Source: Nostoc sp. FACHB-892
Lineage (GTDB): Bacteria; Cyanobacteriota; Cyanobacteriia; Cyanobacteriales; Nostocaceae
DNA: 64,000 nucleotides
NCBI RefSeq assembly: GCF_014698795.1
Contig: NZ_JACJTR010000022.1
Span: forward strand, 1 to 64,000
Direction of reading: 5' to 3'
Translations under genes and position numbers: made by a program
Notes under the pieces: model-generated
Seen by the model: only the letters and a program-made list of their open reading frames with translations
Told to the model about the DNA's origin: nothing
The model's database searches: none
Shown here: positions 46,538 through 55,963 of the stretch, one piece after another
Layout of the letters: every line of letters starts with the position of its first letter
Numbering within the stretch: position 1 is the stretch's first letter

Positions 46538-47134
46538 ACGGTTTACGCACGCCCTTTAGCACGGTTAATTGAGCAATTGCAACGCCTACCAGGAGTTGGT
46601 CCCAAATCTGCCCAACGACTGGCTTTGCATATTTTAAAGCGACCAGAAGCAGAAGTAGAAGCTTTAGCACAAGCGCTGATTGAGGCAAAAAAACAGATCG
46701 GCTTGTGTTCTGTTTGCTTTCACTTGTCTGCTGAACCTGTTTGTGAAATCTGCCGCAATGCCAACCGTGACAACAATACTATCTGTGTCGTAGCAGATCC
46801 TCGTGATGTGATTGCGCTGGAGAAAACCCGCGAGTACAAAGGCAAATATCACGTTTTGGGTGGGGTAATTTCGCCAATTGATGGAATTGGGCCAGAACAG
46901 TTGACTGTACTGGCTTTACAGCGCCGAGTGAGTCAGCAAAAACCTCAAGAAGTGATTCTGGCAATTAGTCCGAGTATAGAAGGGGAAACAACAACCCTGT
47001 ATATCGGTCAGCTATTGAAACCATTTACCAAGGTAACGCGGATTGCCTTTGGTTTGCCTGTAGGTGGTGATTTGGAGTACGCCGATGAAGTGACCCTGGC
47101 AAGGGCATTGGAAGGACGCAGGGAGCTAGATTAG
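46538..47134 (+). CDS. recR: Recombination protein RecR, probable ACG start
   Basis: RecR acts with RecF and RecO to load RecA at gaps. From an ACG at 46538 the protein is 198 residues, the usual family length. The N-terminal VYARPLARLIEQLQRLPGVGPKSAQRLA includes the helix-hairpin-helix. A four-Cys zinc finger (CSVCFHLSAEPVCEIC) and a Toprim domain follow (CVVADPRDV, ISPSIEGETT, GLPVGGDLEYAD). No ATG, GTG or TTG exists in frame between the stop at 46514 and this region. The first ordinary start codon, a TTG at 46577, would delete the conserved PLARLIEQ helix. A GGAG (46526-46529) sits eight bases before the ACG, which supports it as the start. Confidence 0.9.
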   Translation, partial: TVYARPLARLIEQLQRLPGVGPKSAQRLALHILKRPEAEVEALAQALIEAKKQIGLCSVCFHLSAEPVCEICRNANRDNNTICVVADPRDVIALEKTREYKGKYHVLGGVISPIDGIGPEQLTVLALQRRVSQQKPQEVILAISPSIEGETTTLYIGQLLKPFTKVTRIAFGLPVGGDLEYADEVTLARALEGRRELD

Positions 47135-47163
47135 GCTTAATTAAGGGTTATAAACCAATACGC

Positions 47164-47192
47164 AACCCAACAAAGACCGGAAATGTTGGGTT
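47164..47192. terminator. Hairpin between recR and the CHAT gene
   Basis: AACCCAACA (47164-47172) and TGTTGGGTT (47184-47192) are perfect complements between convergent genes. There is no long T run on either side. Confidence 0.6.
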
Positions 47193-47273
47193 ACCATGCA
47201 GGGATCTTGCTACGTTCTTCAACCTAACCTACTAATTATTATTTATGAATTATTTTGACTAAGTTTCAAAAGA

Positions 47274-50200
47274 TTAATTCGGCTTACCTGTAATCGTGAA
47301 TGCTGCCCAGTAGTAAGGATGATTATAAAGATTTTTATCTGATGCCATTTTACTATTTCTATATACTTGTGTCGCTAAATAAGTTTGAATTCGTAATTCT
47401 TCAGGATGCAGATTATTCAAGATATCTTCATACCATTTTGTCAGTTCCCCAGCAGTTAGTTCTTTCAGCCATTGTGTTGCCTCAGCTAAGGCAGTAACTG
47501 CTGATTTATTAGGCTGTAATCTTCTATAGAACTCTATCATGATCAAGGCGCTAGCCGAAGATTCTACACTCCAAAGAGTACTCACTACATGAGGAACACC
47601 CTGACTCACAAAACCAGTCACTAAACTTATATATTCGCTGCTGATAGTGTGCTTGCTAGTACTTAAATTTTCACAGGCAGATAGAGTAATAAGGTTGTAA
47701 CTTGCTAGATTTTGTTGGCAGATTTCATCTAGAGTAAGTCTGTCTTCGGCTGCTAATGCTAATTCTGATTTTTTAGGTTCAGCTAAATTATTAGTTACAC
47801 GACCCGTAAAATGAAAGATGTTGTAATTATCAAAAAAGGCATTTTCGACAATCTCTTTTGTAGCTTCTACTCCCTGAATTCGTTGGATATTATTGAACAT
47901 CTGGCTAACAACTTCAGACTCAAGTTTGGCAAATTTAGGTGTGGGAGAACCTGTACTCTCGGGATGTTCAACACTTAGCAATAATTGATTTTGCCACTGC
48001 CAAATATCTTCAGTTCTTATTGATAAACCTATTTGGGCACTAGGTAGATAGGTAACAGCGAAATTTGACTCCACATTCGGCAATTCTTCCTGTGATGGGG
48101 AAGAAAGATGGAAAAGGGTATGAATGGGCAATCTGTACAAATCACGGTGTGGAATTAAAACCAGTTGGGTGATGCCTTCGAGTTCCTGTGCAATTGTGGA
48201 AATATTCAAGATTTCATACAGTTGCAACAGCTTGTATTCCATATCAACTCGCCAAGAATGCTGACTTTTACTTTCTTTATCTTGGGCCGTGGTGCGATAT
48301 TCTTGATATTGTTGCTCCCAATCTTCTAGCCAAGTTTCAAATTCAATTAGGCGTTGCACTGCTTCAGGTAAGGGTAATTCATTTAGAAGAATTGCATCTT
48401 CTCCTAAAGGTATTGCCCCAGTATCTTGCATGGGTGTAAATAGGAGGATCGGTGATGGCGCTTGGTCTTTGAGAATGAAGGTATGTAGGGCAACTGGACT
48501 AATATGCCAGTAAATAATTGCTGTTGTGGGATTGAATAGTTGTTGAATTGCCCCATAATAAGGTGAGTAAATATTATCATTCCAGCCAGAGAGCAGCCAG
48601 TTTAAACAAGCATTTTTACCTTGTTCGGCAATTTCCCAAGCTTCAACTAAATCACCGGACTCTACGGCTAAATCAACTGCCAATTGGCCAAAACCTGCAA
48701 ATTTTAGAGCTAGCTGTTTTTTACTTTCGTCTGAGCGAGTTTCTTCACTCAATAATTGTCGCAACAAATCTGTACCGCGTTGCAGCAATTCTTGAACTTG
48801 TGTTGTTTGTCCCAAACCCATCAGCACTTTGCTTAGAGATTGTAAAACTTCTAGGTGGAACTGGGGAAAATACTCTAGTGTCAGGGTTAACAGCGCCTGA
48901 TGGTACTCAGATGCAGCTTTGCGCCAATAATCGCGGGGATTAGTATTCTTTTTGCCTTGGTCGTAGTAAGTATTACCGATCGCAAAATGCAATCTACCCC
49001 AACCTTCTGGGTGGGTATCTGTTCGCAGATGCTTTAACCCTTCCTCGTAGCTGGCTAATTTCCCTTCGTAGCCGCCCTGTTGTAAGGCGGGATTTGTCGC
49101 TGTTATACTACTCGAAATTAGCAATGCGTCAGCATCTACTAAATTAGCGATCGCAGTTCCCCGACCAATCCAAGCTTCCCAATAATCTTGTTTAATTTGC
49201 AAAGCACTGTCATAACAGGCGATCGCTTCAGCAAACTGTTCTAAATAAAACAATGCTACTGCCTGATTATACCAAGCTAGGTGGAAGTCGGGTTTAATGG
49301 CGATCGCTTGCCGATAGGAGGCGATCGCTTCTTGGCGGCGGCCTAAGTTGTCTAACGCTATACCCCGGTTGTACCAAGCTAAGTAGAAGTCAGCTTGAAC
49401 TGAAAGGGCTTTATCCCAAGAAGCGATCGCTTCTGACCATCTTCCTAAATTAAACAGCACTACACCCCGGTCTATCCAAACTTCGTGATACTCTGGGTTA
49501 ATTTCTATAGCTCTGTCGTAAGATATAATCGCCTCTGTAAATTGTTCGCCGACAGCTAGGGCTATGCCTCGGTGATACCAGTTTTCCTGGTCTTCTGGTT
49601 CCAAATGTAGCGCTTGGTCATAACTAGAAATAGCTTCCGGTAGCCAACCTAACTTCAGCAGTGCCAAACCCTTGCTAGCCCAAGCTTCTTGGTAATCTGG
49701 CTTGATTTCTATGGCTTTGTCAAAAGAAGCGATCGCTTCTTCAAAATATCCTAATTCTCCCAGAGTTCCACCCCGGTTGTACCAAGCTTTGTAGAAGTCG
49801 GGCTTCAGTTGTGTGGCGGTTTCGTAAGATGCGATCGCTTCATCAAAACGTTCTAAATGGAACAGCGTCAAGCCTCGGTTAAACCAATATTCTGAAGATT
49901 TAGGTTGAAGTTCAATAGCTTGATCGTAAGATGCGATCGCACCTAACAAATCACCTGTTTTCGCTTGGCTTAGACCTTGGTAAAACCACCCTTGAGCGTT
50001 GGTAATCGGATTATCGCTATGTCGCTCAATAATACCTGGGGAACTTGGGGTACTACCTTGAACAGCCAAGTTAGAAGCAAGTTGCTGGATTAAATTGGTA
50101 CTTTGATCCAACCTTACCCACAACTGATCCAGGGTATAAGCCACATTTGCCTCTAAATGCGTCAGAGTGTTATCCCAGGTTTCTTCCGAGGCAGATGTTG

Positions 50201-51143
50201 TTAATTCAGTTCTTTGCCTAGTGGAAAGGAGATTTGCTCTTGTTGTAATTGGAGTAACCTCCTCTTCATCGCCGAACTTTAGCTGGGCTAATGAGGTGAT
50301 TGAATCTTCGGCTGCGGGGAGAGGGAAATTTTCGAGGATCGTGGTTTGGGTATCTTCCCTTTCAGACTCCAATGCCATTTCCTCTAAATTCCCGGACGAT
50401 ATTTCCTCAAAAGTGGCGTTTTCAGGCGCTGGCTTTATTGGTTCAATATCTGGCAGATCATATTCCCATAACTCTTCACCTAAGCTACGAATTAGCTCTT
50501 GTCCAGGCGAAGTTAAGAGAATTTCTTCATCGGTTGTGATTTCGACAACATCTGGCTCATCATAATCCCATAATTGCTCGCCCAAATTGCGAATTAGTTG
50601 TTGCCCAGGAGTGATTTCTATGACATTTGGCTCATCATGCTCCCATAACTGTTCGCCCAAATCGCGGCTTAGTTCTTGCCCAGGAGTAGTTTCTACCTCT
50701 TCTTGCGTCTGATTGTCCTCATACTCTATCTGTGTAGGTAAGTTTTGCATCAGCCGGATGCCAATGTCATAAGCAACATCGCCAATTCTGCCAACACCAA
50801 GTTCCCCCAATTGCACCATCTTTGTTGCTAAAAGAGGATCTGGTGTAGGTGAAGCTAGCAAACTTTCGCCAAACATCACCAACCAATCTATCCAGCGTTC
50901 AGGCGGAACCCGATTTTCGATTCGTTGCAGAAACCTCAATGCCCACTGTCGTCCTCGTGCTTGATGCACGCCTTCTAACAATTGGATAAATAATTGTTCC
51001 AGATCCGCATTGGTTAGTTCTGGTAGTACCTCCACCAGATTGTGTCCTCTCGCACCCTTGAGAGAATTACCCTGCTTACTTTCAAGGAGGCGCTTTAAAA
51101 ACCTTTTAAGCGACTGCGATATCCGCCTGAGCATCTGCCACAC
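47274..51143 (-). CDS. TPR-CHAT protein with N-terminal module and repeated LWEYD linker
   Basis: The 1289-residue protein opens with a basic amphipathic helix (about 1-24: RRISQSLKRFLKRLLESK). A helical module follows (about 42-135) and is shared with the gene at 51332-52030. An acidic linker (about 153-236) has three copies of a (T/S)PGQxLxRxLGExLW unit ending ExDxPDVxEI. About nine to ten TPRs occupy about 385-690. A C-terminal CHAT domain (caspase-HetF-type protease fold) spans about 1000-1289. The CHAT nucleophile Cys is present in ITLSACENLST. The upstream catalytic His position reads FHFTGRVTN where FTGHG is expected. Such proteins act as signalling scaffolds or proteases, some in defence. 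The function here is unknown. Confidence 0.85.
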   Translation of the reverse strand: MWQMLRRISQSLKRFLKRLLESKQGNSLKGARGHNLVEVLPELTNADLEQLFIQLLEGVHQARGRQWALRFLQRIENRVPPERWIDWLVMFGESLLASPTPDPLLATKMVQLGELGVGRIGDVAYDIGIRLMQNLPTQIEYEDNQTQEEVETTPGQELSRDLGEQLWEHDEPNVIEITPGQQLIRNLGEQLWDYDEPDVVEITTDEEILLTSPGQELIRSLGEELWEYDLPDIEPIKPAPENATFEEISSGNLEEMALESEREDTQTTILENFPLPAAEDSITSLAQLKFGDEEEVTPITTRANLLSTRQRTELTTSASEETWDNTLTHLEANVAYTLDQLWVRLDQSTNLIQQLASNLAVQGSTPSSPGIIERHSDNPITNAQGWFYQGLSQAKTGDLLGAIASYDQAIELQPKSSEYWFNRGLTLFHLERFDEAIASYETATQLKPDFYKAWYNRGGTLGELGYFEEAIASFDKAIEIKPDYQEAWASKGLALLKLGWLPEAISSYDQALHLEPEDQENWYHRGIALAVGEQFTEAIISYDRAIEINPEYHEVWIDRGVVLFNLGRWSEAIASWDKALSVQADFYLAWYNRGIALDNLGRRQEAIASYRQAIAIKPDFHLAWYNQAVALFYLEQFAEAIACYDSALQIKQDYWEAWIGRGTAIANLVDADALLISSSITATNPALQQGGYEGKLASYEEGLKHLRTDTHPEGWGRLHFAIGNTYYDQGKKNTNPRDYWRKAASEYHQALLTLTLEYFPQFHLEVLQSLSKVLMGLGQTTQVQELLQRGTDLLRQLLSEETRSDESKKQLALKFAGFGQLAVDLAVESGDLVEAWEIAEQGKNACLNWLLSGWNDNIYSPYYGAIQQLFNPTTAIIYWHISPVALHTFILKDQAPSPILLFTPMQDTGAIPLGEDAILLNELPLPEAVQRLIEFETWLEDWEQQYQEYRTTAQDKESKSQHSWRVDMEYKLLQLYEILNISTIAQELEGITQLVLIPHRDLYRLPIHTLFHLSSPSQEELPNVESNFAVTYLPSAQIGLSIRTEDIWQWQNQLLLSVEHPESTGSPTPKFAKLESEVVSQMFNNIQRIQGVEATKEIVENAFFDNYNIFHFTGRVTNNLAEPKKSELALAAEDRLTLDEICQQNLASYNLITLSACENLSTSKHTISSEYISLVTGFVSQGVPHVVSTLWSVESSASALIMIEFYRRLQPNKSAVTALAEATQWLKELTAGELTKWYEDILNNLHPEELRIQTYLATQVYRNSKMASDKNLYNHPYYWAAFTITGKPN

Positions 51144-51331
51144 TCTTGGATTTTGTTTTTCTAGATTGTAGCCATCGTTGTGTTAAAAAAATCATCAATT
51201 ACGTAAAAATCCATTAGATCAGGACAGCGCTTTCGTCGCAAATTAGCAAAAAATATACCAAACTACAAGAGCATAGCATTACAACGTTACAATTCCCAGA
51301 TTCAACTCTTGAGTTTTGCTTTGCGAAGCAG

Positions 51332-52030
51332 TTAATTTTCTGTTTGCTCTGTAGTCAATTGACCAGCAGGATATAATTGATTAATCAATGCCTGGACAAG
51401 CACTTGTGGGTCATCTGTCTCAACGCCAAGCTGTTGAGCAATCTGCTGGCGTAAGTTTTCATCCTGCTGTAACATCACAAACAACTCTTCTAGGGTGACA
51501 GTTTGGTATTCTCCTTCTGGAAGGTTTTCTGGCGCATCTGCTGACTCTGATATTAGGGCGGTTGGCTCAGATGGCAAAGTTGTGCTGAGAACATCTGGCC
51601 CTTCATATTCCCAAATTGGCTCACCTTGATTGCGTGTCAACAACTGCATCCCAATACTATAGGCAACATCTCCGATTTCTCCGATGCCCAACTCACCCAG
51701 TTGCACTAACCGCGCAGCTATTTCATTATTGGGCGTGGGTGATGCCAGCAATCTTTCACCCAAGCGCCCTAACCACTCAACCCAGCGTTCAGTTGGGATG
51801 CGATGTTCAATATTATGCAACCACTTCCGGGCCCACTCTTCCCCTCGTGCTTGATGTACTCCTTCCAACAGTTCGTTAAAGAGAAATTCCAGATCCGTAT
51901 CGCTTAGGGGTGGCGCTGGTTTTCTTTCCACATTCCCCCTAGATTTTGAAACAGTCTGTTTTCCACCAAACAAGCTCTGAAAAAGCTTTTTAAACCATTG
52001 AAATAGCCGCTTGAGCATCTGCTGCACCAT
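51332..52030 (-). CDS. Companion protein: stand-alone N-terminal module of the CHAT protein
   Basis: The 232-residue protein starts with the same type of amphipathic basic/aromatic helix (MLKRLFQWFKKLFQSLFGG). Residues about 38-135 match the N-terminal module of the CHAT protein: LEGVHQARGEEWARKWLHNIEHR, ASPTPNNEIAARLVQLGELG and IGDVAYSIGMQLL. It has one copy of the linker motif (NQGEPIWEYEGPDV) and then an acidic tail. It has no TPR or CHAT. It is upstream of the CHAT gene on the same strand, 188 bases away, so the two may be coexpressed and could associate through the shared module. Confidence 0.75.
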   Translation of the reverse strand: MVQQMLKRLFQWFKKLFQSLFGGKQTVSKSRGNVERKPAPPLSDTDLEFLFNELLEGVHQARGEEWARKWLHNIEHRIPTERWVEWLGRLGERLLASPTPNNEIAARLVQLGELGIGEIGDVAYSIGMQLLTRNQGEPIWEYEGPDVLSTTLPSEPTALISESADAPENLPEGEYQTVTLEELFVMLQQDENLRQQIAQQLGVETDDPQVLVQALINQLYPAGQLTTEQTEN

Positions 52031-52392
52031 CGAGTTTTGCTTATCCTAAAATTGTAGCGATCGCACTAGGCTATGACGCTAGTTCATTCAACAAAATGTA
52101 TAGTCATTAGTCAAGAGTTATTGTCCCCTGTTTCCTCATCTCCCTACCTCATTGATAGAACAAATGTACTAAATGCTATGCTATAATTCCGATATATTGA
52201 TGTTGAAATCATAGTAAAAAATATGATCTAGTTGCTTGCTCTCCTGAGTGCCAAAATTGACGGCATTAGTTGAGTGTAAGCAGTATGGCGGCATCGATAA
52301 ACAAAGCAGGTACGAGAGTTTAAAATAATTGAATCCCAAACTCGACTCGGTGCTAGTAATTAACTTTGAAAGGCATTGAAGTCTATTTTTCC
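52031..52392. other. Intergenic region between the CHAT companion and dnaX
   Basis: Divergent promoter region of about 360 bases with one HIP1 site near 52059. Nothing else is recognised. Confidence 0.4.
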
Positions 52393-54483
52393 ATGTCTTA
52401 CGAACCCCTGCACCACAAATATCGTCCCAAAAGTTTTGCTGAACTAGTGGGCCAAGAGGCGATCGCTACTACCCTCACGAATGCGATCGGCACATCCAAA
52501 ATTGCCCCCGCCTATTTATTCACTGGGCCTAGAGGTACGGGGAAAACTTCTAGTGCCCGGATTCTGGCTAAATCTCTTAATTGTCTCAAAAGTGACAAGC
52601 CTACTGCTGACCCCTGTGGCGTATGTGAAGTTTGTCAGGGGATCACTAAGGGCTACGCCTTAGACATAATTGAAATCGATGCCGCGAGTAACACTGGTGT
52701 CGATAATATCCGCGAGTTGATTGAAAAAGCCCAGTTTGCTCCTGTGCAGTGTCGCTACAAAGTTTATGTAATCGATGAATGCCATATGCTAAGTACCCAG
52801 GCATTCAACGCGTTACTTAAAACGCTAGAAGAACCACCGAGGCACGTAGTTTTTGTGTTGGCGACAACAGACCCGCAACGGGTATTACCAACAATTATTT
52901 CACGCTGTCAAAGGTTTGATTTTAGACGCATTCAATTAGAGGCGATGGTTCAGCATTTAAGTGCGATCGCATCTAAAGAAAATATTCATATTTCACCCGA
53001 CGCTGTAACCCTGGTAGGCCAACTTGCTCAGGGAGGGTTACGAGATGCCGAAAGTTTACTTGACCAATTGGGCTTGTTAGCGGGTGAAGTTACACCGGAT
53101 AGAGTTTGGGATTTGGTGGGGACAGTAAGCGAACATGACTTGTTGGGCCTTTTAAATGCGATCGCTCAAGATAAACCCGAAGCTGTTCTAGACTGTACCA
53201 ACAAAATTCTAGATCGTGGTCGAGAACCCCTAACTCTTCTGCAAAATCTTGCCGCCTTCTACCGCGATTTACTCATTGCTAAAACCGCACCTAATCGTCA
53301 TGATTTAGTTGCTTGTACTCAGCAAACCTGGACAGCGCTGGTTGAGTTTGCTCAATACTTCGATATGAGCGCGATTTTGGCAGGACAAGAACACCTGCGA
53401 AAAGCGGAAGTGCAAATTAAAAATAGCACCCAGCCGCGTTTGTGGTTGGAAGTGGCATTACTAGGATTGTTACCCAGTGCGACAAATATTCAGCTACAAA
53501 CCCCAAGTGTCGCGCCGCGAGTTAACATACCTGCTGTATCTCCAAGATATCCTCCAGCAGTTACCCAAAATCATGTAATCTCTCCTTTACCGGTAGCTGA
53601 ACCGCAAACAAATCATAATTCTGCGCTTCTGGGCGAACAACAAGGCTCAGTGGCTACAAACCATCATCTAGCGACTGCCCAAAATCAGCCCGTCACTTCA
53701 TCTCCCCCAGTTGAACGGCAAACAAATCACAATTCTGTTGCTAACTTAGTTTCACCACCAAGCCCAGAATCTGTAGCTGTTCCTGTGTTACCTGCGAATC
53801 TTGAACCAGTAACTTCAGAAGTTGTTGAGGAAGCAGAATATGACTTAACTCAGGTTTGGCAACAGGTGCTTGCTAATCTCCAGCCAAAATCAAGGCAAGA
53901 AATGCTGCGTCAAATGAGCCAACTCGTAGAGTTCGACGGTGTTGTGGCGCGAATTGCGATCAAACAGGCATGGTATGACAAGGGGAAATCTTATCTACCT
54001 ATGATTACGGCAGCTTTCCAGCAGACTTTCCAGCGTGAAATCCAGATAAATTTAGAAAAAGGAAGTGCTTCAAACTCTACCTCAGCTAAAAAAAATCTTC
54101 CCCCAAAAGACTCTACTCGCCCTCAGCAGCCACCAACTCCCAGTTATAACCAGCAAATTCCGCCTCCAGCGCCAGTACCGCAGCCAGTAACTCCATCACC
54201 AGCACCACAAAAAACCGAGTTAGCAGCAAAGAACGGAAATGGTGTAAATGGAAATGATGTAAATGGAAATGGTGTAAATGGAAATGGGGCGAAAACTTTG
54301 CCTCCACCGCCACAGCCAACACCTACACCTGATTGGGAAGTTGATGAAGTAGCGATCGCAGCTCAACGTCTAGCAGAATTTTTCAACGGACAAATTATTC
54401 GTTTTGCAGAAGATTCACCAGAATTCTCCGATTCCATAACTTCAGCTGAATGGGTAGAGGAATCAGATGTGGATGATGAATAA
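52393..54483 (+). CDS. dnaX: DNA polymerase III clamp-loader subunit gamma/tau
   Basis: DnaX is the ATPase motor of the clamp loader that places the sliding clamp on DNA. The protein is 696 residues from the ATG at 52393 (MSYEPLHHKYRPKSF); the frame is open nine codons upstream to a TTG. Walker A is GPRGTGKTS (about 46-54). A four-Cys zinc site is spread over LNCLKSDKPTADPCGVCEVC, Walker B is VIDECHML, and the sensor 1 region is VLATTDPQR. The C-terminal third is a Pro/Gln-rich linker followed by a tau-like end. No intein is inserted in the ATPase core, unlike some cyanobacterial dnaX genes. Asn-Gly repeats occur near residues 614-633. Confidence 0.94.
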   Translation: MSYEPLHHKYRPKSFAELVGQEAIATTLTNAIGTSKIAPAYLFTGPRGTGKTSSARILAKSLNCLKSDKPTADPCGVCEVCQGITKGYALDIIEIDAASNTGVDNIRELIEKAQFAPVQCRYKVYVIDECHMLSTQAFNALLKTLEEPPRHVVFVLATTDPQRVLPTIISRCQRFDFRRIQLEAMVQHLSAIASKENIHISPDAVTLVGQLAQGGLRDAESLLDQLGLLAGEVTPDRVWDLVGTVSEHDLLGLLNAIAQDKPEAVLDCTNKILDRGREPLTLLQNLAAFYRDLLIAKTAPNRHDLVACTQQTWTALVEFAQYFDMSAILAGQEHLRKAEVQIKNSTQPRLWLEVALLGLLPSATNIQLQTPSVAPRVNIPAVSPRYPPAVTQNHVISPLPVAEPQTNHNSALLGEQQGSVATNHHLATAQNQPVTSSPPVERQTNHNSVANLVSPPSPESVAVPVLPANLEPVTSEVVEEAEYDLTQVWQQVLANLQPKSRQEMLRQMSQLVEFDGVVARIAIKQAWYDKGKSYLPMITAAFQQTFQREIQINLEKGSASNSTSAKKNLPPKDSTRPQQPPTPSYNQQIPPPAPVPQPVTPSPAPQKTELAAKNGNGVNGNDVNGNGVNGNGAKTLPPPPQPTPTPDWEVDEVAIAAQRLAEFFNGQIIRFAEDSPEFSDSITSAEWVEESDVDDE
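54235..54289. repeat. 15-bp minisatellite inside dnaX
   Basis: GGAAATGGTGTAAAT is repeated about 3.6 times with one internal change (GATGTAAAT). It encodes (NGNGV/D)n in the tau linker. Because the unit is a multiple of three, copy-number change keeps the frame. Confidence 0.9.
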
Positions 54484-54487
54484 AAAA

Positions 54488-54516
54488 ATGCAAAATTACT
54501 AAAAATAATTTTGCAT
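54488..54516 (+). terminator. Hairpin terminator after dnaX
   Basis: ATGCAAAATTA (54488-54498) and TAATTTTGCAT (54506-54516) form a perfect 11-bp stem. TTTTAAA units repeated four times follow (about 54516-54545) and also serve the convergent mgdA gene. Confidence 0.75.
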
Positions 54517-54556
54517 TTTAAATTTTAAATTTTAAATTTTAAATTCCCTAAAAGGG

Positions 54557-55963
54557 CTATTCCCCATTCCCCGTATGCAAGGTTTTCACCCATTTTAGCC
54601 GCTTTGGTCTTACCGACATCCGGGCAGTAGTACTGCTCATGACGACTAACCAGTGCAACATATATAAACTGCCACGCAGGGTTTGCACCAGCATCAGAAA
54701 ATATGTAGAAGGTGAAAATTTCTGATCTTGACGTATACGCCTTAGACCTGTAAACATCCCGACCATCGACATAGTAACCGACAAGCCTGTGATGGGACTT
54801 AACATTGGTGGACGATGACGAGCGATCGCCATTAATAAATCTGGGACTGCTGCTGTCGGCAAGATATACATAATCAGCATAAAAATCAGCAAATCCCAGC
54901 TTTTGCGCCATCCCATGCGGTTTTTGAGAATTAAATCCCAATAATCGAGATAGCGCTGATAACCGCCTTCTGCCCAACGGTTGCGCTGATGCCAAAGTGC
55001 GATCGCACTTGTCACTCCTTCTTCTTGCACCGCCGGATGGAAAACACACTCAATGTCCCATTTATCCAAATGTAAACGGATTGTTAAATCCAAATCATCG
55101 GTAATGGTTTCCTCGTTCCAGCCACCGCAACTTTTCAAGGCTGAACGCCGGACAAATTGACCATTGCCCCGCAGTTCGCCAATACCACCAAGGGCAGTAC
55201 GCTGTTGCTGGAACCAGGTATCAAGTGCCATTTCTGCCATTTGACCCTTAGTCCAAAAGTTTTCTTTAGCGTTGGCGATCGCTTTCCGCACCTGTACCGC
55301 CCCCACTTTTTCTCTTTGAAATAAAGGTATTACCTGTTGCAGCAAGTCTGGTGTAACTTGGGCATCAGCATCAAATACTGCTACAATGTCGCCCTTTGTC
55401 AGGGGCAATACCTGATTCAACGCCCCCGATTTGCCACCACTAGCTTCTGCTGAACGCCTTAGTACTTTCAGTTGAGCGTGTTTCTGTTCTAGTTCTGCTA
55501 ATAAATTTGGTGTGCTATCACTGCTGTGATCGTCAATAATCCATACTTCGTACTGCCCACCTGGATATTCCAGATTACAAAGATTTTTGACTAATTTAGC
55601 AATTACTGCTTCTTCATTTTTCGCAGCCACTAACACAGAGACAGAAGGCAAATCTCCCTTTATTTCTTTTGGATAGCGACGGGATTTAGTAAACACTACC
55701 ACCAAGGCATGAAATCCTAAAATGGTGGTCAGTCCTAGAATAAATATGGAAGCCCAAGAAACTAAATGTAGAGCGATCGTGCCACTCCAGACAACAGTCA
55801 AGACTAGAGCTGCTTTGCGTCTACGACCTTGAAACCGGGATGTTAGAGACACAGGATCTGTCTCTAGCACTGACTCCTCATCTACTGATAGGTCAGACAA
55901 CAAGGAGTTGAACGGATCAAGCTCTTGATAAGAATCTTCTTCGGGCCAGGAATTCGCTGGCAT
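54557..55963 (-). CDS. mgdA: Beta-monoglucosyldiacylglycerol synthase
   Basis: MgdA transfers glucose from UDP-glucose to diacylglycerol, the first step of cyanobacterial galactolipid synthesis; the product is then epimerised to monogalactosyldiacylglycerol. The 468-residue GT2 protein has hydrophobic segments at about 52-90 and from about 345 onward. The catalytic motifs are VWIIDDHSSD, VFDADAQ, TDDLDLTIRL and QRNRWAEGG (QxxRW). The N-terminus (MPANSWPEEDSYQELDP) and the length match the Anabaena enzyme as I remember it. It is a membrane protein of thylakoid or plasma membrane. Confidence 0.92.
   Translation of the reverse strand: MPANSWPEEDSYQELDPFNSLLSDLSVDEESVLETDPVSLTSRFQGRRRKAALVLTVVWSGTIALHLVSWASIFILGLTTILGFHALVVVFTKSRRYPKEIKGDLPSVSVLVAAKNEEAVIAKLVKNLCNLEYPGGQYEVWIIDDHSSDSTPNLLAELEQKHAQLKVLRRSAEASGGKSGALNQVLPLTKGDIVAVFDADAQVTPDLLQQVIPLFQREKVGAVQVRKAIANAKENFWTKGQMAEMALDTWFQQQRTALGGIGELRGNGQFVRRSALKSCGGWNEETITDDLDLTIRLHLDKWDIECVFHPAVQEEGVTSAIALWHQRNRWAEGGYQRYLDYWDLILKNRMGWRKSWDLLIFMLIMYILPTAAVPDLLMAIARHRPPMLSPITGLSVTMSMVGMFTGLRRIRQDQKFSPSTYFLMLVQTLRGSLYMLHWLVVMSSTTARMSVRPKRLKWVKTLHTGNGE

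Noticed and set aside
54525..55049. 174-codon minus-strand ORF within mgdA
   Set aside because: Overlaps the clearly conserved mgdA frame on the same strand; no domain features.
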